A DNA stretch of 64,000 bases from Pseudoglutamicibacter albus (GTDB taxonomy: Bacteria; Actinomycetota; Actinomycetes; Actinomycetales; Micrococcaceae), in contig NZ_JAKRCW010000012.1 in assembly GCF_022346425.1 (NCBI RefSeq), positions 1-64,000 on the forward strand. The letters are read 5' to 3'. Positions 8,805 through 17,005 of the stretch are shown here, piece by piece (the first letter of the stretch is position 1; the number at the start of each line of letters is the position of its first letter). The position numbers and the translations under genes were made by a program. Below the pieces are notes generated by a model, which saw only the letters and a list, made by a program, of their open reading frames with translations, was not told the origin of the DNA and searched no databases.

Positions 8805-11471
8805 ATGAGTAATCTGCGTTCTTCCAACGAAAATCTCTCCCGCAACGACGCGCAGCAACGTTCGCGCACCGTGCAAGCCCACACGTACCAGTTGCATCTT
8901 GACTTCATGAGTGCGGTGAGTGAGAACCCCACACACTTTGGGCTCACAACCACCTTGCAGTTCACAGCAGTTGCCGGTTCCGAAACGTTCCTGGACTACG
9001 TCGACGGGATCGTTGAGCAGATTACCCTCAACGGCCGCGAGGTTCCGGTCAATGATGCTGTCGATGGGGCACGCATCTACCTGCGCGACCTTGAAGCCGA
9101 GAACACGGTGACGATCCGTTCGAAATCCGCCTACTCACGCTCGGGTGAAGGCGTCCACTACTTCAAAGACCCAACCGATGGCCAGGTCTACCTGTACTCC
9201 CAGAATGAGCCAGCAGACTGCCGCCGCATCTATCCGTGCTTTGACCAGCCGGATCAGAAGGCCCGCTTCAGCGTATCCATCACCGCGCCAAGCGACTGGC
9301 ATGCGGATGCTAACGGTGCGCTCGAGGCAACCGAGGATCACGGCGACGGTAGCGCGACCCGCTCCTTCACCACAACCGAGCCGATGTCGACCTACATCAC
9401 CACATTCCTCGCTGGACCGTACGCAACGTGGCAGGACCACTACAACGGGACCACCGCGTCGGGCGTTGAAGTCTCTGTTCCGTTGCAGTTGGCGTGCCGC
9501 GCGTCCATCGCTGAACACCTGGACCACGAGGAACTGTTCACGCTGACCAAGCAGGGGCTGGACTGGTTCCATACCCACTTCGACTACGCATACCCGTGGG
9601 GTGACTATCACCAGGTGTTCGTACCGGAATACAACCTCGGCGCGATGGAGAACCCGGGCCTGGTGACGTTCACGGAAGCCTATGTTTTCACCTCGGCACC
9701 GACGTTGGCGCAGCACGAGGGACGCGCGAACACGATCATGCACGAGATGTCACACATGTGGTTCGGTGACCTCGTGACGATGACGTGGTGGGATGATCTG
9801 TGGCTCAAGGAATCCTTCGCGGACTACATCGGAACGCTCGTGGTCGATGAAGCGACCGATTTCACGACCGCCTGGACGACGTTCGCCTCGCGCCGCAAGG
9901 GCTGGGCCTACACGCAGGACCAGTACCCGACGACCCACCCGATCATGGCCGACATCGTGGACCTTGAAGCCGCGGATCAGAACTTCGATGGCATCACGTA
10001 CGCTAAGGGCGCCTCGGTCCTGAAGCAGCTGGCCGCGTATGTGGGTCAGGATGCGTTCCTGCAGGCATCGCGCACATACTTCCAGCGCCACGCGTGGGGC
10101 AACACGACCCTGGATGATTTCCTGGTGATCCTTTCCGAGGCATCCGGCCGCGACATGCAGGCGTGGGCTGAGGCGTGGCTCAACACGTCCGGGCCGTCGA
10201 GCCTGTGGGTTGAAACCGACACGGATGCCGATGGTGTTGTCACCTCCGCTGTGGTGAAGCAGCAGGGAACGGACCCGGTGACGGGCAAGGAGGTGGTGCG
10301 TCCGCAGGTGCTCAAGGTTGGCTTGTTCGAGGCTGGCGACGCCGCTGATGCTGATGCGGTTGAGCAGGCCGCTGAGCCTGCACGTCTGGTTGAGGCGTTC
10401 GAGGTTCGCCTTGAGGGTGAGTCCGCACCAGTTCCTGAGTTGGTGGGCCGCACCTTGGTTGCGGGCCGTAGCGCCGTGTTGCCGAACCAGGGTGACCTGA
10501 CGTATGCGAAGGTCCGCCTGGAGGGCGCTTCGCTTGATGTCGCCTTGACGGTTGGTTTGGATTCCGAACTGGACCGTGCAACCGCGCTGGCTGCCGCATG
10601 GAACATGACCCGTGACGGCGACCTGCCTGCCGAGCGTTTCATCGATGGCGTGGTCGCGAACTCCGCGTTGATCGAGGACTCCGGCGTTTTGGCTACCGTA
10701 CTGGGGCAGGCGGGTATCGCTGTTCGCGGCTACACGACCAAGGACCAGCGCGCCGAGATCGCACAGCGGTGGCTCACGTTCTTGCTGACTCAGGTTCTTG
10801 AAGAAGAGGTCGGCTCTGACCGCCGCCTCGTATTCACTCGTTCGCTGCTCTACACGGCTGCTCGGGTTGCTGAGCTTCCGGAGGGGCTACTCGATGTGGT
10901 TGAGTCCTGGCTTCAGGACAAAGAGACCCTGGGCGAAGAGCTGACGTGGGCCTCGCTGACAGTGATCGCCGCGCACGGCCGCGCTACCGCTGAAGACATC
11001 GAGGCTGAGCACCACCGCAAGCCAACTCAGGATGCTGCATGTGGTTTGCGTGAGGCGCTTGCCGCCCGCCCGGATGCTGAGGTCAAGAAGGAGATCCGCG
11101 CGAACGTGTACGTAGGCAAAGAATCCGACGGCACGGTTCTATCCAACGACTACCTGCAGGCCTGCACAGACGGTCTGGGCATCGACCCGGCCCGCAAGGA
11201 TCAACCTGAACCGGCCGAGTACTGGGAGCGGATCGAGAGCGTGTGGGCTTCGATGTCGCAGGGCCAAGCGACCCGCGTTGTTGAGGGCCTCTTCCCTGGT
11301 TCGGTTGAATTGGCCGATGGCGACCTCAAGTCCAACCCTGAGATTCAGCGTGCACGTAGGTGGCTTGATGGATCCAAGGACGCGCCAGCTGCGCTGCGTC
11401 GCCTCGTACTCGAAGAGCTCGACGATGCTGAGCGCCGCCTAGCCGCGCAAGCAGCTAGCTCGAAGGCATAG
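8805..11471 (+). CDS. pepN: Aminopeptidase N (M1 family zinc metallopeptidase)
   Basis: An 888-residue cytosolic M1 aminopeptidase that removes N-terminal residues from peptides. It carries the substrate-recognition motif LGAMENPG near residue 280, the zinc motif HEMSH near 315 and the third ligand glutamate 19 residues later in WLKESFADY. The C-terminal third is the helical ERAP1-like domain. ATG 8805 is preferred because NENLSRNDAQQRS is the usual family N-terminus. No ribosome binding site is visible, and TTGAAT ends six bases before the ATG, so the message may be leaderless. A TTG at 8793 is an alternative start. The gene is flanked by terminators and probably monocistronic. Confidence 0.95.
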   Translation: MSNLRSSNENLSRNDAQQRSRTVQAHTYQLHLDFMSAVSENPTHFGLTTTLQFTAVAGSETFLDYVDGIVEQITLNGREVPVNDAVDGARIYLRDLEAENTVTIRSKSAYSRSGEGVHYFKDPTDGQVYLYSQNEPADCRRIYPCFDQPDQKARFSVSITAPSDWHADANGALEATEDHGDGSATRSFTTTEPMSTYITTFLAGPYATWQDHYNGTTASGVEVSVPLQLACRASIAEHLDHEELFTLTKQGLDWFHTHFDYAYPWGDYHQVFVPEYNLGAMENPGLVTFTEAYVFTSAPTLAQHEGRANTIMHEMSHMWFGDLVTMTWWDDLWLKESFADYIGTLVVDEATDFTTAWTTFASRRKGWAYTQDQYPTTHPIMADIVDLEAADQNFDGITYAKGASVLKQLAAYVGQDAFLQASRTYFQRHAWGNTTLDDFLVILSEASGRDMQAWAEAWLNTSGPSSLWVETDTDADGVVTSAVVKQQGTDPVTGKEVVRPQVLKVGLFEAGDAADADAVEQAAEPARLVEAFEVRLEGESAPVPELVGRTLVAGRSAVLPNQGDLTYAKVRLEGASLDVALTVGLDSELDRATALAAAWNMTRDGDLPAERFIDGVVANSALIEDSGVLATVLGQAGIAVRGYTTKDQRAEIAQRWLTFLLTQVLEEEVGSDRRLVFTRSLLYTAARVAELPEGLLDVVESWLQDKETLGEELTWASLTVIAAHGRATAEDIEAEHHRKPTQDAACGLREALAARPDAEVKKEIRANVYVGKESDGTVLSNDYLQACTDGLGIDPARKDQPEPAEYWERIESVWASMSQGQATRVVEGLFPGSVELADGDLKSNPEIQRARRWLDGSKDAPAALRRLVLEELDDAERRLAAQAASSKA

Positions 11472-11506
11472 AAAAACAGAGGCTTAGCACAGCCTCTCTC
11501 ACATAA

Positions 11507-11554
11507 AAATAGTGGGCACGTCACCAAGAGCTTGGCGACGTGCCCACTATTTTA
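11507..11554. terminator. Bidirectional terminator between pepN and secreted-protein gene
   Basis: A 17-bp perfect stem (AAAATAGTGGGCACGTC and its complement) encloses a nested CCAAG/CTTGG stem. It has A residues on its left and T residues on its right, so it can act on both converging transcripts. Confidence 0.85.
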
Positions 11555-11580
11555 CTGTTTCCTTCACTGGCCGAAAATGC

Positions 11581-12384
11581 TTACTGGGTTCCTGGCTGGG
11601 TTCCCGACTGGTCGATTAGCTCGGAGCAATCTCCATCAAGGAGGCTTTCAAGCTCCTGGTCCGCTTGGAGTGCCGCCTTGTCAGCGTTGGTCAGCGCGGT
11701 CTTGATCTCTTCGCCGTTAGCTGGCCAATAGCCGGCGCCTTCTGCCTGTTTGAGGTTGTTGAGCCCGGCCTGTGCTGCATCGCGGGCTTCACCGTTAATG
11801 TTTCGGGCCGACTGAATTAGCTTCACGACCCCCGAGAGATCAGTCAGCTTGTCGTTGTATGCATCGGTGGTTTCAGCTACCGCATCAGCGGCTTTCTTTT
11901 CCGCCTTCTTGGCTTCGTCACCTGAGATCTCTCCATTTTCTATCTTCTCAACGATCGCATCATAGGCCTGGATGGCCTCGTCACGGTCTGCTTGAGCCTT
12001 GGACACAGCCGCATTCAGGTCTTCGAGGCTTCCGTAATCCTCCTCCGCGATCTGCAGAGCCGAGGAGACCAACGTCTTGGCCTTTTCGCTCTTGTCATGA
12101 GAGAGCTCGATATTTTTCTTCAGGTCAGCCGAATAGTTGTTGGACTGGTAGTCCTCAGCGAGGAGTTTCTTCTCCGCTACGTTGAGATTGCCCAGCGTAG
12201 CTTCGATGTTCTGCTGGATAGTTAGAGTCTGCGTGTTTGCTTCTGCAAAGCACGATGCGGCATTCGCGCCTTTCTCTGGCGCTACGGTGCTAGCTGGGCT
12301 GGCAGTGGCAGTTCCGCCAAGTGCGAGCCCTCCGATGAGTAGTCCGGTTGCGGTTGCTGTTGCAATATTCCTTACGGTCTTCAT
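11581..12384 (-). CDS. Secreted helical protein of unknown function
   Basis: I do not recognise the family. The 267-residue product starts at ATG 12384, five bases after a consensus GGAGG site. It has a Sec signal peptide: MKTVRN, a hydrophobic stretch ATATATGLLIGGLALGG, and a probable cleavage after TATA near residue 29. The mature part is almost wholly predicted helix with charged heptad-like segments (about 50-230), rich in Ala, Glu, Lys and Asp, as in extracellular coiled coils. Only two cysteines remain, in AASCFAEA near the mature N-terminus and GDCSELID near the C-terminus, so they could form a disulphide joining the two ends. No lipobox, sorting motif or transmembrane anchor is seen. 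It sits alone between terminators. Confidence 0.8.
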   Translation of the reverse strand: MKTVRNIATATATGLLIGGLALGGTATASPASTVAPEKGANAASCFAEANTQTLTIQQNIEATLGNLNVAEKKLLAEDYQSNNYSADLKKNIELSHDKSEKAKTLVSSALQIAEEDYGSLEDLNAAVSKAQADRDEAIQAYDAIVEKIENGEISGDEAKKAEKKAADAVAETTDAYNDKLTDLSGVVKLIQSARNINGEARDAAQAGLNNLKQAEGAGYWPANGEEIKTALTNADKAALQADQELESLLDGDCSELIDQSGTQPGTQ

Positions 12385-12587
12385 GTGAACCTCCAACATG
12401 ATGCGTTGTCGCCATTGCTGGTTGTTTCTAGACGTGCCGTGACGATTTTCGTCCACGGCTCCTTATCCGGTTCTCTTGCAACACAGGCACGGGATGTTTG
12501 ATTCTCGCTCTGCGGGAGCTATAAGTGACCGGGCCTGATATTTCTAACGGTAAGCACATGTAAGGGCCCGTGTAAAGAGGCTGCCCT

Positions 12588-13682
12588 CTACGGCAAACGA
12601 GCCGTCCACTCTGGATCCTGGAACTTCTTCTCGGCAAGGTTCCGCGCCTCCGCCAGTGTTTTTTCATCCAAGTGGACGCGCCGAGCCCCATATTTTCGTT
12701 CGAAGGCACTCATCATGACCTCAAGAATGTCTTCACGGGCAGTGTTGCCAGTCTGACGTTTCAGCGGGTCAACTCGTTTCTTCGCCGAAGCAATCCCCTT
12801 ATCGGAGATCTTCTCCCGCCCAATGCGTAAGACCTCCATCATTTTCTCAGCGTCGATGTCATAACTCATCGTCACGTGATGCAGTAAGCCACCGCCAGCC
12901 AACCGTTTCTGGGCAGCGCCGCCGATCTTCCCTTGCTCGGTAGCAATGTCATTCAAAGGAACGTAGCGCGCCTCGACCCCCAGCTCGCTCAACGCTTCCA
13001 TGACCCACGCATCCAAAAACGGATACGAGTCAGCGAAACTCATGCCATCAACCAAGGTCGCCGGCACAGTCAGCGAATAGGTCACACAGTTACCCGACTC
13101 CATGAACATGGCTCCACCGCCACTGATGCGACGCACCACAGTGACACCATGCCGCTCGGCTGCTTCAACATCGACTTCATTCGAAAGCGACTGGAAAGAA
13201 CCGATCACTACTGCCGGCTCATTCCATTCCCACAAACGCAACGTAGGTTTACGCTTGCCTGCAGCCACCTGACGGGTTAAAACCTCATCGAGTGCCGTGT
13301 TCCACGAGATCGGATACGCGACCGGCTCAAGAATTTCCCACTCGTGATCAGCCCACGTTGTTGAATGGCCCAGGGCCCGGCGGACCGCCGTCGCAACCGC
13401 GTGAGCATCGAAACCGAACATGACCGCGTCCTCGCGCAGTCCAGCCTCAACCGCTTTAACCAACTTCGAGTGGCTTACATCTGCCGCCAGACCAGTGAGC
13501 GCATGATTGATGTCAGCTAACGCCTCATCAGGTTCCAGGAAAAAGTCGCCGTTGATCATCGCTTGCTCGATGCGTCCGCCATCAACTACAAGGTCGGCAA
13601 CCACAAGTTTTCCACCTGGAACCTTATATTCGCCGTGGTGAGTAAAGGCTGGCCCACGATTGCTGTTCACGATGTTACTCAT
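12588..13682 (-). CDS. lplA: Lipoate-protein ligase with N-terminal accessory domain
   Basis: A 364-residue ligase of the LplA family, expected to adenylate lipoate and transfer it to E2 or H-protein lysines. The catalytic BPL/LplA domain starts near residue 115, with the lipoate-binding motif RRISGGGAMF near 190 and the lysine motif GKIGGAAQKR near 252. Residues 10-95 (GGKLVVADLVVDGG, GDFFLEPDEAL) look like the small accessory domain that follows the catalytic domain in E. coli LplA and is a separate LplB protein in archaea. Here it comes first. The start has no strong ribosome site but a TAGGGT hexamer six bases upstream, suggesting a leaderless start. Octanoyl transfer is also possible. 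Confidence 0.85.
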   Translation of the reverse strand: MSNIVNSNRGPAFTHHGEYKVPGGKLVVADLVVDGGRIEQAMINGDFFLEPDEALADINHALTGLAADVSHSKLVKAVEAGLREDAVMFGFDAHAVATAVRRALGHSTTWADHEWEILEPVAYPISWNTALDEVLTRQVAAGKRKPTLRLWEWNEPAVVIGSFQSLSNEVDVEAAERHGVTVVRRISGGGAMFMESGNCVTYSLTVPATLVDGMSFADSYPFLDAWVMEALSELGVEARYVPLNDIATEQGKIGGAAQKRLAGGGLLHHVTMSYDIDAEKMMEVLRIGREKISDKGIASAKKRVDPLKRQTGNTAREDILEVMMSAFERKYGARRVHLDEKTLAEARNLAEKKFQDPEWTARLP

Positions 13683-13710
13683 GCTTCTACCCTAACGCTG
13701 GCAAGCTAAA

Positions 13711-13740
13711 TGGGGCTGACACCCGTAGGTGTCAGCCCCA
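13711..13740 (-). terminator. Terminator of rpmE2
   Basis: A 13-bp perfect stem TGGGGCTGACACC with a CGTA loop lies downstream of rpmE2 on the minus strand and is followed there by TTTAG. It separates rpmE2 from lplA. Confidence 0.75.
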
Positions 13741-13790
13741 TTGAATGCGCGCTGCACAGTGTGCGCGCCGCAATGCTTGCGATGCAGAAC

Positions 13791-14048
13791 TTAGCGCTTG
13801 CCGCCGAAGCCCTTGAAGCGCTGGTTGAAGCGCTCCACACGACCAGCGGAGTCCATGATGCGCTGCTTACCCGTGTAGAACGGGTGCGATGCCGCAGAGA
13901 TTTCAACGTCAACAACCGGGTAGGTGTTGCCGTCCTCCCACTCGATGGTCTTATCGGAAGTCATGGTCGAGCGAGTCAAGTACTTCTCGCCGGAAGCCAG
14001 GTCACGGAAAACCACGGCCTCGTACGTTGGGTGAATTTCAGCCTTCAT
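13791..14048 (-). CDS. rpmE2: 50S ribosomal protein L31 type B
   Basis: An 85-residue L31 protein with the family N-terminus [14 protein letters not shown] and the [21 protein letters not shown] core. It contains no cysteine, so the CxxC zinc site of type A L31 is missing and this is the zinc-independent type B form. Such paralogues are often induced by zinc shortage in other bacteria; no Zur box was recognised here. An AGGTG site lies eight bases before the ATG. The transcript ends at the hairpin at 13711-13740. Confidence 0.97.
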   Translation of the reverse strand: MKAEIHPTYEAVVFRDLASGEKYLTRSTMTSDKTIEWEDGNTYPVVDVEISAASHPFYTGKQRIMDSAGRVERFNQRFKGFGGKR

Positions 14049-14194
14049 ATATCTGCACCTTTAAAGATCTAGTGCGCCTGGATTTTGCCAGTCGCGATGG
14101 TTTCGGTGGCGTTCAGGCACGCGCACGTGCGCGAACAGCTTTTCAAGTCTACATGCTCAGCTGGCAGATAGCACACTCAATCTGAGCACGCTGC

Positions 14195-14992
14195 CTATAC
14201 GAAGAGTTTGATGAGCATCGTGACTACAGCCACCGAGCCGATCACCACAATGGTCCCGCGCAGGATCGTGGGGGACAGTTTGCGCCCCACTCGCCCACCG
14301 ATCCAACCGCCTACGGTTGAGCCTGCCGCGACCATCAGAACCACGGGCCACGAAATCCTGTCCCAGGCAAACAAGAGATAGCTCAACGCAGCAACGATAT
14401 TGACCGCCAAGGTCAGAACCACCTTGAGCGCATTGGATTGCTGCAAAGAGCCGAAAAGCATGACTCCGAAAATCGCGAACAGAATCACGCCCTGCGCCGC
14501 GGTGAAGAACCCCCCATAGATGCCCGTAAGGAATACGAGTACATACAGAAACGGTGACAACTGCTGATGATCAGGCGTACGCAACTGCGTTGAACCGGTA
14601 CGGGCTTGAACTAGCGCAGAGAGCCGCGGCTGGAAGACAACCAAAAACAACGCGAACAGAATGAGGGCAGGTGCAACCCAATCGAACACGTCGTCAGGAA
14701 CGTTCAAAAGTAACGCTGCACCGCACAACCCGCCCGCAACTGAGGCAGGCAGAAGCCGCAGAAACGTACGCGGAACAGTCTTCAGCTCTTCGCGGTAACC
14801 ATAAGCGCCAGAAAACCCGCCGGCCACCAGCCCCATCGCGTTAGAAACCACCGCATTCACGGGGTTCATACCCATCGACACCAAAACAGGGAACGTCACC
14901 AACGTGCCCGAACCCACAACCGTGTTGATGGTTCCAGCCCATAAGCCAGATAGAAAGATCAGCCCTAGCTGCCAGAGTTCCCACTCACCCAC
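14195..14992 (-). CDS. TSUP (TauE/SafE) family membrane transporter
   Basis: A 265-residue integral membrane protein with about eight hydrophobic segments and the family's internal duplication. The first half contains GSGTLVTFPVLVSMGMNPVNA and the second GGFFTAAQGVILFAIFG, both typical of TSUP permeases that move sulphonates, sulphite or organic anions. The C-terminus has the glycine-rich GGWIGGRVGRKLSP turn. The gene lies 14 bases after the upstream lone ABC ATPase, which is unlikely to be its partner because TSUP proteins are secondary transporters. Substrate unknown. Confidence 0.85.
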   Translation of the reverse strand: MGEWELWQLGLIFLSGLWAGTINTVVGSGTLVTFPVLVSMGMNPVNAVVSNAMGLVAGGFSGAYGYREELKTVPRTFLRLLPASVAGGLCGAALLLNVPDDVFDWVAPALILFALFLVVFQPRLSALVQARTGSTQLRTPDHQQLSPFLYVLVFLTGIYGGFFTAAQGVILFAIFGVMLFGSLQQSNALKVVLTLAVNIVAALSYLLFAWDRISWPVVLMVAAGSTVGGWIGGRVGRKLSPTILRGTIVVIGSVAVVTMLIKLFV

Positions 14993-15006
14993 AGGAGCCG
15001 GACCTT

Positions 15007-15792
15007 CTAGCGTGCAAACGCGCTATAGCGGCCCTGCTCGGTCCGGGTCAGCTTAACGTCCACGCCGAACGTCTTCTTCAGGTTCTCTTCGGTCAGCGTG
15101 TCTTCGATCGAGCCCTTCGCCGTAACCTCGCCGTCTTTGAGCATCAAAACATGCGTGAAACCAGGAGGGATCTCTTCAAGGTGATGCGTCACCAAGATCA
15201 GGGCAGGCGCGTACGGGCTATGCGCGAGCTCGGACATACGCGAGACCAGATCTTCACGCCCGCCCAGGTCCAAACCATTCGCTGGTTCATCCAGCAGCAT
15301 CAGCTCAGGGTCAGTCATGAGGGCACGGGCAATGAGAACGCGTGCCTTTTCGCCGCCAGACAACGTGGCAAACCTGCGTGACATCAATGTCCCGGCACCC
15401 CAGTCCTGCAATAGCTGGAAGGCGCGGCGCTCATCGTCCTTATCGTATTTTTCACGCCAACGGCCCGTCATACCGTAAGCAGCAGAAACCACCAGATCCA
15501 GGGCCTGCTCGCGCTCCCGCACCATCGACGCAACCGAGCTCGATGCCAATCCGATCGATGGCCGCAGATCCGCAACGTTAACGCGCCCCAAACGCTCACC
15601 CAGAATGTCCACTGTGCCGGCGGAAGGGAACATCTGCGTTGCTGCGATTTTCATCAACGTCGTTTTACCTGCGCCGTTCGGACCCAACACAACCCACCGT
15701 TGGTCTTCGCTCACCTGCCAATTAACGTCTTTAAGCAGGTATTTCCGGCCGCGCCACAGGCTGACATCTTCCAGGTTCAAAACGGAGCTCAT
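15007..15792 (-). CDS. Lone ABC ATPase
   Basis: A 261-residue ABC ATP-binding protein. It has Walker A GPNGAGKTTL near residue 39, signature LSGGEKARVLIARAL near 148, Walker B LMLLDEPANGLD near 168 and an H-loop in LILVTHHLEEIPPGF near 206. There is no permease gene beside it. Similar single-domain ATPases (YlmA type) occur alone in actinobacteria and their partners are unclear. ATG 15792 is chosen because the domain begins at once (SSVLNLEDVSLWRG); the longer in-frame extension to 15843 is not family-like. It diverges from serB. Confidence 0.88.
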   Translation of the reverse strand: MSSVLNLEDVSLWRGRKYLLKDVNWQVSEDQRWVVLGPNGAGKTTLMKIAATQMFPSAGTVDILGERLGRVNVADLRPSIGLASSSVASMVREREQALDLVVSAAYGMTGRWREKYDKDDERRAFQLLQDWGAGTLMSRRFATLSGGEKARVLIARALMTDPELMLLDEPANGLDLGGREDLVSRMSELAHSPYAPALILVTHHLEEIPPGFTHVLMLKDGEVTAKGSIEDTLTEENLKKTFGVDVKLTRTEQGRYSAFAR

Positions 15793-15873
15793 GCACACCA
15801 CTTTAGGACACATCGGCGTCATTCTTATGCCACAGATAGACAACTAGTGCCCAAGATTCGAAACAATGCCATC

Positions 15874-16848
15874 ATGAGCATTCCACTCTCAGCATCCCCC
15901 ACCGTGATTGTCGTCGCGCCACAAGGCTTTCTCGCTTCCGCACGCAGGCAGGTTGCTGACCTTTTGGGGTCACTCATAGTCCAGGAGAAGCAGGCGCCGC
16001 GAACCGCACCTGATCTTGGCGCTGCTGCCTGGACGTTGGCCTCCAACAATGCGGTAACTGTTGCGCGCACACGCTTGCGGGACTGGGTCGTCACTGACGG
16101 CCCGGCACAGACTACCGACACCGAGGCCCCGGACAGGGAGACCGCGGACACCGAATGCGCATGGGCCGCGTGGACGAGCGAACAGATGGCCGCATGGAAC
16201 GAGCCAGCCGGGGCGATCGTGACCGACGTCGATTCAACACTGATCGAACAAGAAGTGATCGAAATGCTCGCCGCCCACATCGGCCTTGAAGAACAGGTCG
16301 CCGCAGTCACCGAACGCGCCATGCGCGGCGAACTGGACTTTGAACAGAGCCTGCGCGAACGAGTCGCGGTACTCAAGGGGCTAGACGCCCAGACCATCGA
16401 GGACGTCTCAAAGAAAACTACGCCAACAGCGGGCGCACAACTCTTGATCGAAACCGCTCATGCACGCGGCTGGAAAACCTATGCGGTGTCCGGCGGGTTC
16501 CAACAAATCCTCGACCCGCTCGCCGCCAGACTCAACCTTGACGGAGCCATAGCTAACCACCTCGAAGTCAACGATGCCGAACTCACCGGCCGCGTGACAG
16601 GGCCGATTATCGACCGCCAGGCGAAAGCCAAGCATCGTGCACAATGGACATCGAACAACCAGTTGCCTTCGCTCGGGCTCGGAGACGGCGCGAATGACAT
16701 CGACCTCCTCACAACCGCAACCGGCGGTCTCGGGCTGCAACCCAAGCCAGCCCTCAAAGCCGTCGCTGACGGCATCCTCTCGCTCCGCCGGCTTGACGCC
16801 GTAGTCGCGCTGCTTGGCTGGGACGTTGCCGTCGAGCAGCAACACTAA
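15874..16848 (+). CDS. serB: Phosphoserine phosphatase
   Basis: A 324-residue HAD-family phosphatase for the last step of serine synthesis. The catalytic domain starts near residue 110 with the DxDxT-type motif TDVDSTLIEQE, then the substrate-specificity helix, a Ser in SGGFQQILDPLAARL, a Lys in RQAKAKHR, and the metal motif GLGDGANDIDLL. Residues 1-90 resemble a degenerate ACT-like domain, as in long SerB proteins. ATG 15874 is preferred; in-frame codons further upstream run antisense to the ABC gene. No strong ribosome site is visible. The stop region GCAACACTAAGACG partly recurs as GCAACATCACGAG downstream. Confidence 0.93.
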   Translation: MSIPLSASPTVIVVAPQGFLASARRQVADLLGSLIVQEKQAPRTAPDLGAAAWTLASNNAVTVARTRLRDWVVTDGPAQTTDTEAPDRETADTECAWAAWTSEQMAAWNEPAGAIVTDVDSTLIEQEVIEMLAAHIGLEEQVAAVTERAMRGELDFEQSLRERVAVLKGLDAQTIEDVSKKTTPTAGAQLLIETAHARGWKTYAVSGGFQQILDPLAARLNLDGAIANHLEVNDAELTGRVTGPIIDRQAKAKHRAQWTSNNQLPSLGLGDGANDIDLLTTATGGLGLQPKPALKAVADGILSLRRLDAVVALLGWDVAVEQQH

Positions 16849-17005
16849 GACGCAGGCAACATCACGAGTACAGCACGAGAGGTACACCACAGCTGTTGAC
16901 CGCAAGCCCGCTCAAGAAACCTTGTGAAAAGACTTAGAATATTGGGAGGCTTTCAACAGTATTCCAACAGGCGCATGCGCCCGTGTGCAGCACAGAAGGG
17001 TTTTC

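Noticed and set aside
12536-12587. Weak hairpin after lplA as a terminator
   Set aside because: The possible stem GTAGAGG/CCTCTTTAC is short and imperfect with no T tract.
16896-16940. Promoter with TTGACC and TAGAAT upstream of the VanW gene
   Set aside because: The spacing between the two hexamers is 33 bases, far from 16-19, so it is not listed as a promoter.
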